From Alphaproteobacteria bacterium (GTDB lineage: Bacteria > Pseudomonadota > Alphaproteobacteria > ATCC43930 > CGMCC-115725), in assembly GCA_028866355.1 (NCBI GenBank), contig JAGWIH010000015.1, positions 1 through 17,655 on the forward strand: a stretch of 17,655 nt of DNA, in the 5' to 3' direction. The notes beneath the pieces were generated by a model. The model saw only the letters and a list, made by a program, of their open reading frames with translations, was not told the DNA's origin and did not search any database. The position numbers were made by a program, and so were the translations under genes. Positions 12,750 to 17,655 of the stretch are shown one piece after another. Position 1 is the stretch's first letter; every line of letters starts with the position of its first letter.

Positions 12750-12771
12750 GGGAGCTCCGAGGAGTGTTGGT

Positions 12772-13380
12772 ATGGTGTTTAGCCGATCCGTGAAAGCCGG
12801 ATTCCTGTGCTTTGGCGCGGTTTTGCTGCTGAGCGGCTGCGGCCTGTTCAGCAGCGACCGTTGGCAGGGCAACGACCCCGATGCGCAACAGCGGGCCGAC
12901 GATCCCTATCACACCGATCCGAAATACATCGCAGGCACGCAGGGCTCGTTCAATCCGCGCACCCAAACCGACAGCAACCGCTCGGTCCTGTCGCTCTTCT
13001 TCAACAACAACAATAACACCGCCAGCAACGGCGGCGGCGGTGCGCCGGGCGTCGGCGTCAATTCGTTCCTATGGCATGCGAGCCTCGACACCGTCTCGTT
13101 CATGCCGCTGGCCTCGGCCGATCCGTTCGGCGGCGTCATCATCACCGACTGGTTCAGCCCGCCGCAGACGCCGGATGAGCGCTTCAAGGTGAACATCTTC
13201 ATCCTCAACCGCGAGCTCCGCGCCGACGGCGTGCGCGCCAGCGTCTTCCGCCAGACGCGCGACAGCAAAGGCAACTGGGTCGACGCGCCGGTCGACAAGA
13301 ACACGGGGACCGATCTCGAGAACGCCATCCTCGCGCGGGCGCGCCAGATTCGTCTGAGCACGGCCTCGAACCAGCAATAG
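12772..13380 (+). CDS. DUF3576 domain-containing lipoprotein
   Basis: This 202-residue protein has a lipoprotein signal: basic start, hydrophobic core and lipobox LSGC with acylated Cys23. The residues after Cys (GLF) contain no Asp at +2, so outer-membrane targeting is expected. A flexible polar linker including an Asn run and Gly run (about 76-93) leads into the DUF3576 domain, recognised by VNSFLWHASLDTVSFMPLASADPFGGVIITDW (too long for one motif; its core is LASADPFGGVIITDW at about 119-133) and the closing ENAILARARQIRLS. The function of DUF3576 is unknown. It is restricted mainly to Alphaproteobacteria. It sits 17 bp before leuS and in the same operon as lptE, so an envelope role is a reasonable guess. 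It has a good Shine-Dalgarno. Confidence 0.9.
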   Translation: MVFSRSVKAGFLCFGAVLLLSGCGLFSSDRWQGNDPDAQQRADDPYHTDPKYIAGTQGSFNPRTQTDSNRSVLSLFFNNNNNTASNGGGGAPGVGVNSFLWHASLDTVSFMPLASADPFGGVIITDWFSPPQTPDERFKVNIFILNRELRADGVRASVFRQTRDSKGNWVDAPVDKNTGTDLENAILARARQIRLSTASNQQ

Positions 13381-13397
13381 GCCGCGGCCCTCGCGCG

Positions 13398-15950
13398 ATG
13401 GCGCGGTACAACGCGAAAGAAAACGAAGAGCACTGGCAACGAGTCTGGCGCGAGCGCAAGAGCTTCGAGGTCGAGACCGACCTGGCGCGCCCGAAATATT
13501 ACGTGCTCGAGATGTTTCCCTATCCGTCGGGGAAACTGCACGTCGGCCACGTTCGCAATTACACGATGGGCGACGTCGTCGCGCGCTACAAGCGCGCGCA
13601 GGGTTTCAACGTGCTGCATCCGATGGGCTGGGACGCGTTCGGCCTGCCGGCCGAGAACGCGGCGATGGCATCCGGCAAGCATCCGCGCGAATGGACGCTG
13701 GCGAACATCGCGGTGATGCGCGAGCAGCTGAAGCGGATGGGCATCGCCTATGACTGGCGGCGCGAGATCGCCACCTGCCATCCCGACTATTACAAGCACG
13801 AGCAGAAGATGTTTCTCGATTTCCTGGCAGCGGGGCTCGCCTACCGCAAGGAATCGTGGGTCAACTGGGATCCGGTCGAGAACACGGTGCTCGCGAACGA
13901 GCAGGTGATCGACGGCCGCGGCTGGCGCTCCGGCGCGCCCGTCGAGAAACGATTATTGTCGCAGTGGTTCCTCAAGATCACCGCTTTCGCATCCGAGTTG
14001 CTCGAGGCGCTGGCGACGCTCGACCGTTGGCCCGAGCGCGTCAAGCTGATGCAGGAGAACTGGATCGGCCGATCGGAAGGCGCGCGTGTCATTTTCGCGC
14101 TCGCCGGCCGCGAAGAACGCCTCGAAGTGTTCACGACGCGCCCCGACACGCTCTTCGGCGCGTCGTTTCTTGCCGTCGCGCCCAATCATCCGCTGGCCGA
14201 GGCGTTGGCCAAGCGTGACGCCAAACTGCGTGACTTCGTCGCCGAGTGCAACCGCATGGGCACCAGCGAGGCAGCGATCGAGACCGCCGAAAAGTTGGGC
14301 TATGACACCGGCATCAAGGCGCGCCATCCCTTTGCGCCGGACCGGGCCCTCCCGGTCTACGTCGCCAATTTCGTGCTGATGGAATACGGCACCGGCGCGA
14401 TCTTCGGCTGTCCGGCGCACGATCAGCGCGACCTCGAATTCGCGCGCAAATACAAGCTGCCGGTGACGCCCGTCGTGTTGCCATCCGACGCCGATGCCAA
14501 AACATTTGCCGTCGCCGCCGAGGCCTATACCGGCGACGGCACGCACATCAATTCAGGCTTCCTCGACGGCCTCGACGTGCCGGCGGCGAAGCGGCGCGCC
14601 ATCGCCGAAATCGAAAAGCTCAAAACCGGCGCCGGTGCGACAGTGTGGCGGCTCCGGGATTGGGGTGTATCGCGGCAGCGTTATTGGGGCTGTCCGATTC
14701 CGGTGATCCATTGCGGCACATGCGGCATCGTGCCGGTGCCCGAAAAAGACCTGCCCGTGCGGCTGCCCGACGATGTGACGTTCGACGGGCCGGGTAATCC
14801 ACTCGATCGCCATCCGACCTGGAAGCATGTCGCCTGTCCGCGCTGCGGCGCCAAGGCGCGGCGCGAAACCGACACCTTCGACACCTTCTTCGAAAGCTCA
14901 TGGTATTTCGCGCGGTTTTGTTCGCCCCGATCTCCCACCGCCTTCGAGCGCCAGGACGTCGCCTATTGGATGCCGGTCGACCAGTATATCGGCGGCATCG
15001 AGCACGCGGTCCTGCACCTGCTTTATTCGCGTTTTTTCACCCGCGCGCTCGAAAGCTGCGGCTATCTCGCGCTCCAAGAGCCGTTTGCCGGCCTGTTCAC
15101 GCAAGGCATGGTTTGCCACGAAACCTACCAAGACGCGGCGGGAAATTGGCTCTTCCCCGAGGAGGTCCAGCACAGCGACAATGGCGCCTGGCGCGACGCC
15201 AAGGGCCGACCGGTGACCGTCGGGCGCATGGAAAAGATGTCGAAATCGAAGAAGAACGTGGTCGGACTCGAAACCATCGTCGACGCCTATGGCGCCGACA
15301 CCGCACGACTCTATCTGTTGTCCGACAGCCCACCCGAGCGCGACCTCGAATGGACCGACGCCGGCATCGAAGGCGCTTGGCGTTACGCCAATCGGCTATG
15401 GCGGCTGGTGGCCGAACGCGACAATCCTTTACCGCCGCCGGGCACACCAATTCCGGCGAAGCTCGCGACGGCCGATCAGGATCTCAGGCGCGCCACCCAT
15501 CAAACGGTCGCGCTGGTCACCGACGATCTCGACAAGTTCCGTTTCAACCGGGCGGTCGCGCGCATCCGCGAGCTCACCAACGCCATCGAAGCCACGCCCG
15601 ACGCCGCTGTCGCGGTGGTGCGCGAGGCGCTGGAAGCGGCCGTGCGACTTATCGGGCCGATGATGCCGCATCTCGCCGAGGCGCTGTGGGAGGCGCTTGG
15701 CCATCAACGCCTGCTGGCCAACGAGCCGTGGCCGAAAGCCGACGCTGCGCTCGCCGTCGCCGAGACGGTGACGTTGGCAGTCCAGGTCAACGGCAAACTC
15801 CGCGGCACGATCGACATGCCGCGCGACGTCGGCGAAGCCGATGCGCGTCAGGCGGCGCTCGCATTACCGAACGTCATCACGGCGTTGGCCGGCAAGACGC
15901 CGCGCAAAACCATCGTCGTGCCCAATCGGATCGTCAATGTCGTGGTCTAG
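13398..15950 (+). CDS. leuS: Leucyl-tRNA synthetase
   Basis: This class I aminoacyl-tRNA synthetase attaches leucine to tRNA-Leu in the cytoplasm. It is 850 residues, the usual bacterial length. The HIGH motif appears as HVGH (48-51) after PYPSGKL. The inserted CP1 editing domain (about 225-420) has the Thr-rich FTTRPDTLFGASF and GTGAIFGCPAHDQRD with the conserved editing aspartate. A zinc-ribbon-like pair follows, HCGTCG and CPRCGAKA. KMSKS is at 613-617 in EKMSKSKKNV. The C-terminal anticodon-binding and tRNA-contacting domains complete it (VNGKLRGTIDMP near the end). No frameshift is seen. The ATG follows the DUF3576 stop by 17 bp without any visible Shine-Dalgarno, so translation may rely on coupling. 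The 3' end overlaps lptE by 14 bp. Confidence 0.99.
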   Translation: MARYNAKENEEHWQRVWRERKSFEVETDLARPKYYVLEMFPYPSGKLHVGHVRNYTMGDVVARYKRAQGFNVLHPMGWDAFGLPAENAAMASGKHPREWTLANIAVMREQLKRMGIAYDWRREIATCHPDYYKHEQKMFLDFLAAGLAYRKESWVNWDPVENTVLANEQVIDGRGWRSGAPVEKRLLSQWFLKITAFASELLEALATLDRWPERVKLMQENWIGRSEGARVIFALAGREERLEVFTTRPDTLFGASFLAVAPNHPLAEALAKRDAKLRDFVAECNRMGTSEAAIETAEKLGYDTGIKARHPFAPDRALPVYVANFVLMEYGTGAIFGCPAHDQRDLEFARKYKLPVTPVVLPSDADAKTFAVAAEAYTGDGTHINSGFLDGLDVPAAKRRAIAEIEKLKTGAGATVWRLRDWGVSRQRYWGCPIPVIHCGTCGIVPVPEKDLPVRLPDDVTFDGPGNPLDRHPTWKHVACPRCGAKARRETDTFDTFFESSWYFARFCSPRSPTAFERQDVAYWMPVDQYIGGIEHAVLHLLYSRFFTRALESCGYLALQEPFAGLFTQGMVCHETYQDAAGNWLFPEEVQHSDNGAWRDAKGRPVTVGRMEKMSKSKKNVVGLETIVDAYGADTARLYLLSDSPPERDLEWTDAGIEGAWRYANRLWRLVAERDNPLPPPGTPIPAKLATADQDLRRATHQTVALVTDDLDKFRFNRAVARIRELTNAIEATPDAAVAVVREALEAAVRLIGPMMPHLAEALWEALGHQRLLANEPWPKADAALAVAETVTLAVQVNGKLRGTIDMPRDVGEADARQAALALPNVITALAGKTPRKTIVVPNRIVNVVV

Positions 15951-16440
15951 GCGCGGCATCCTGACGGCGCTCGCCGCAGCGCCGCTCGCCGGCTGCGGCT
16001 TCCATCCGCTCTACGGCGGCCATACCGCGGGCGAATACGATCCCAGGCTTGCCGCGATCAAAGTCGCGCCGATTCCGGACCGCGAGGGCCAACTGTTGGA
16101 ATTGGCACTGCGGGAAAAGCTCAATCCGCGTGGCGTGACGCTACCGACGCGCTACACACTGAACGTGACTTTGGGTTTGACTCGGAGCGATCTCGGCATC
16201 CAGCGCAATGCGACGTCGACCCGCTCGGAAATCAATGCCGCGGCGAGCTATACATTGCAGGGCGACGGCATCAATATCGCCGGCAAGAGCCGAACGGTCA
16301 GCGCCTTTAATCTGCAGAACGACGCTTGGGCAGCGACCGTCGCCGAGAGCGACGCGCGCGAGCGCGCCATCGAGGATCTCGCCGACGCGATCTACATGCA
16401 GCTGTCGCTCTGGTCGCGGCAGCAAACAGCCGCGCGCTGA
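15937..16440 (+). CDS. lptE: LPS-assembly lipoprotein LptE
   Basis: This is the outer-membrane lipoprotein that plugs the LptD barrel and helps insert lipopolysaccharide. It has 167 residues with basic start MSWSRRG, hydrophobic segment and lipobox LAGC (Cys20), then CGFHPLYGG, the hallmark of LptE in Alphaproteobacteria. The rest shows alternating strands and a C-terminal helix (ARERAIEDLADAIYMQL), as in the family. ATG 15937 is chosen because it gives a proper lipoprotein signal directly. It lies inside the last codons of leuS (overlap 14 bp), implying translational coupling. An earlier in-frame ATG at 15841 would put 32 arginine-rich residues before the signal and is rejected. holA follows after 4 bp. 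Confidence 0.93.
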   Translation: MSWSRRGILTALAAAPLAGCGFHPLYGGHTAGEYDPRLAAIKVAPIPDREGQLLELALREKLNPRGVTLPTRYTLNVTLGLTRSDLGIQRNATSTRSEINAAASYTLQGDGINIAGKSRTVSAFNLQNDAWAATVAESDARERAIEDLADAIYMQLSLWSRQQTAAR

Positions 16441-16444
16441 GCCG

Positions 16445-17488
16445 GTGAAACTCGAATCCCGCCGCATTGAATCCTTTCTCGCGGCGCCCGATCCGGCCGC
16501 GCGCGCCTGCTTGGTCTATGGCCCCGATCGCGGTCTGGTCGGCGAGCGCGCCGCGCGGCTGGCGCGCGCCATCGTTCCCGATCCGAAGGACGCTTTCCAG
16601 GTCGCGGCCATGACGGCAGATGCGCTGCTCGCGGCGCCGACGCGCTTGCATGACGAGGCGGCGCAGCTGTCGCTCATGGGTGGCCGACGCCTGGTGCATG
16701 TGACCGATGCCGGCGACGCCGTCGGCGCGCTATTCGCGCGCTACCTTGCCGATCCGCCGGCTGGCGACGGTTTCGTGATCGTCGAGAGTGGCGACCTGAA
16801 GCCGCGCTCAAATCTGCGCCGCGCTTTCGAAGGCGCCAAGAACGCCGCCGCGATCGCCTGTTATCTCGACGGACCGCGCGAGATCGAGGCGCTGGTGCGT
16901 GAGGTCGCGCGCGCTCACCGCATCAATTTGGCACCCGACGCAGTGCCTTATTTGGTCGGGTCGTTGGGCGGCGACCGTGCCTTGAGCCGCCGGGAGCTCG
17001 AAAAACTCGCGCTCTATGCCGGCGACGGCGGCACCGTGTCGCGTGACGAAGCCGCCGCCCTCGTCGGCGACAGCGCCGACTTGTCGCTCGATGACGCGAT
17101 CCTCGCGGCCGCCGAAGGCGACCCCGCCGCGTGCGAGCGCGCCTTGACGCGGGCGCTGGCCGAAGGTGAATCGCCGATCCGCATCCTGCGCGCCGCGTTG
17201 CGGCATTTCGCGCAACTCCACCGCACGGCGGCGCGGCTTGATGACGGTGCCAACGTGGATGAGGCGATTGCCGCCGTGCGGCCGCCGCTGTTTTTTAAAA
17301 TAAAAGATAGTTTCAAGCGCCAATTGCGGCTTTGGCCGGCGCGGCGCGGCGCGGCCGTGCTGGCGGCGCTCGTCGAGGCCGAGCGCCAGGCCAAATCGTC
17401 GGGCATGAAGGATGAAACTATTTGCCGCGCCGCTTTATTGCGCATTGCGCGCGGCGCCATGCAGGCGGGATCGCAACGCGCATCCTGA
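16445..17488 (+). CDS. holA: DNA polymerase III delta subunit
   Basis: This is the clamp-loader subunit that opens the beta sliding clamp during replication. It has 347 residues, usual for the family. Domain I begins with CLVYGPDRGLVGERAARLAR (about 22-41), the delta-subunit counterpart of a P-loop without the ATP-binding lysine. VESGDLKPRSNLRRAFE (about 118-134) is another conserved block. The helical C-terminal collar domain contains PPLFFKIKDSFKRQLRLW (about 280-297). The start is GTG 16445, four bases after the lptE stop; this gives the standard MKLESRRIE-type beginning, whereas an ATG in another gene's region at 16208 adds 79 unrelated residues. A short AT-rich run at 17290-17312 codes FFKIKD with the rare codon ATA but keeps the frame. 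Confidence 0.94.
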   Translation: MKLESRRIESFLAAPDPAARACLVYGPDRGLVGERAARLARAIVPDPKDAFQVAAMTADALLAAPTRLHDEAAQLSLMGGRRLVHVTDAGDAVGALFARYLADPPAGDGFVIVESGDLKPRSNLRRAFEGAKNAAAIACYLDGPREIEALVREVARAHRINLAPDAVPYLVGSLGGDRALSRRELEKLALYAGDGGTVSRDEAAALVGDSADLSLDDAILAAAEGDPAACERALTRALAEGESPIRILRAALRHFAQLHRTAARLDDGANVDEAIAAVRPPLFFKIKDSFKRQLRLWPARRGAAVLAALVEAERQAKSSGMKDETICRAALLRIARGAMQAGSQRAS

Positions 17489-17496
17489 CGCCGACG

Positions 17497-17512
17497 GCGA
17501 TCATTTGATCGC
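17497..17512. other. Palindrome after holA
   Basis: GCGATCA (17497-17503) and TGATCGC (17506-17512) form perfect 7-bp arms around TT, 8 bp after the holA stop. There is no T-run, so it is not a canonical terminator. It could be an mRNA 3' stem or an operator for the next gene, whose start is 89 bp further on. The intervening 17513-17600 shows no other clear signal apart from the Shine-Dalgarno at its end. Confidence 0.4.
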
Positions 17513-17600
17513 GTGAGGCCAATCTGTGGCAGGATAGATATCCCAGGGCATGGCTGGCGCACGCACCCGGAGAGCGCAATCGTTCGGGGGGAAGTTGCCT

Positions 17601-17655
17601 ATGGACATGTTGGAAATCGATTTGGTGGTGGACTGGTTGGACTTCATCGAGGAAT
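17601..17655 (+). CDS. Start of an unidentified gene, cut by window end
   Basis: Eighteen codons are open from ATG 17601 to the edge and read MDMLEIDLVVDWLDFIEE. A purine-rich GGGGGGAAG (17586-17594) six bases upstream is a good Shine-Dalgarno. The peptide is acidic and hydrophobic and matches no family I recognise. A second in-frame ATG (17607) is an alternative start. In other Alphaproteobacteria a parB-like or other gene often follows holA, but nothing here supports that identification. Confidence 0.5.
   Translation, partial: MDMLEIDLVVDWLDFIEE

Noticed and set aside
12612..12771. T-box or leucine attenuator before leuS
   Set aside because: No T-box consensus, no leucine-rich leader peptide and no terminator/antiterminator pair; leuS is the second gene.
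14900..15964. 354-codon plus-strand frame within leuS
   Set aside because: Arg-rich alternative-frame shadow of leuS, which is intact with all motifs in its own frame.

Overview
The window is GC-rich chromosomal DNA from an alphaproteobacterium, probably Rhodospirillales-like. The evidence is the gene order DUF3576 lipoprotein - leuS - lptE - holA, a tRNA-Gly with an encoded CCA end, and a PEP-CTERM (exosortase-sorted) surface protein. No rRNA, CRISPR array, insertion sequence, integrase or phage gene was seen.

Layout. Positions 1-1770 hold a divergent pair: a DHA2-type MFS drug exporter on the minus strand, cut by the window edge, and an ArsR-type repressor on the plus strand. A 22-bp near-perfect palindrome lies between them. 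A tRNA-Gly(GCC) follows at 1848-1922. Next comes a plus-strand run: an ABC-F ATPase (1966-3840), a LOG-family Rossmann-fold protein (3913-4746) and a membrane-anchored M23 peptidoglycan hydrolase (4818-5708). Convergent to this run is one very large minus-strand gene (5764-11058, 1764 codons). It encodes a secreted protein made of a long Asn-rich beta-helix with about 22-residue rungs, a middle domain, a Gly-Asn-rich low-complexity block, a C-terminal beta domain and a PEP-CTERM tail. Its promoter region (about 11280-11380) is an AT-rich island with repeated TTAACCATACTT-like sites. A YkuD-type L,D-transpeptidase (11428-11928) is transcribed away from that island and overlaps by 4 bp the convergent yggS (PLP-binding protein, 11925-12611).

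The right third is a compact housekeeping operon: a DUF3576 lipoprotein, leuS, lptE and holA (12772-17488). It includes a 14-bp leuS/lptE overlap and a 4-bp gap before holA. The start of an unidentified gene begins at 17601.

How the parts relate. Several genes concern the envelope: the M23 hydrolase and L,D-transpeptidase remodel peptidoglycan, LptE assembles LPS at the outer membrane, and the giant PEP-CTERM protein is expected at the surface or in an extracellular matrix. No exosortase, EPS cluster or other dedicated partner of the PEP-CTERM protein lies in the window. The most unusual object is this protein together with its AT-rich regulatory island and its leader of about 220 nt. I do not see a complete multi-gene novel system. 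The remaining genes belong to known families.
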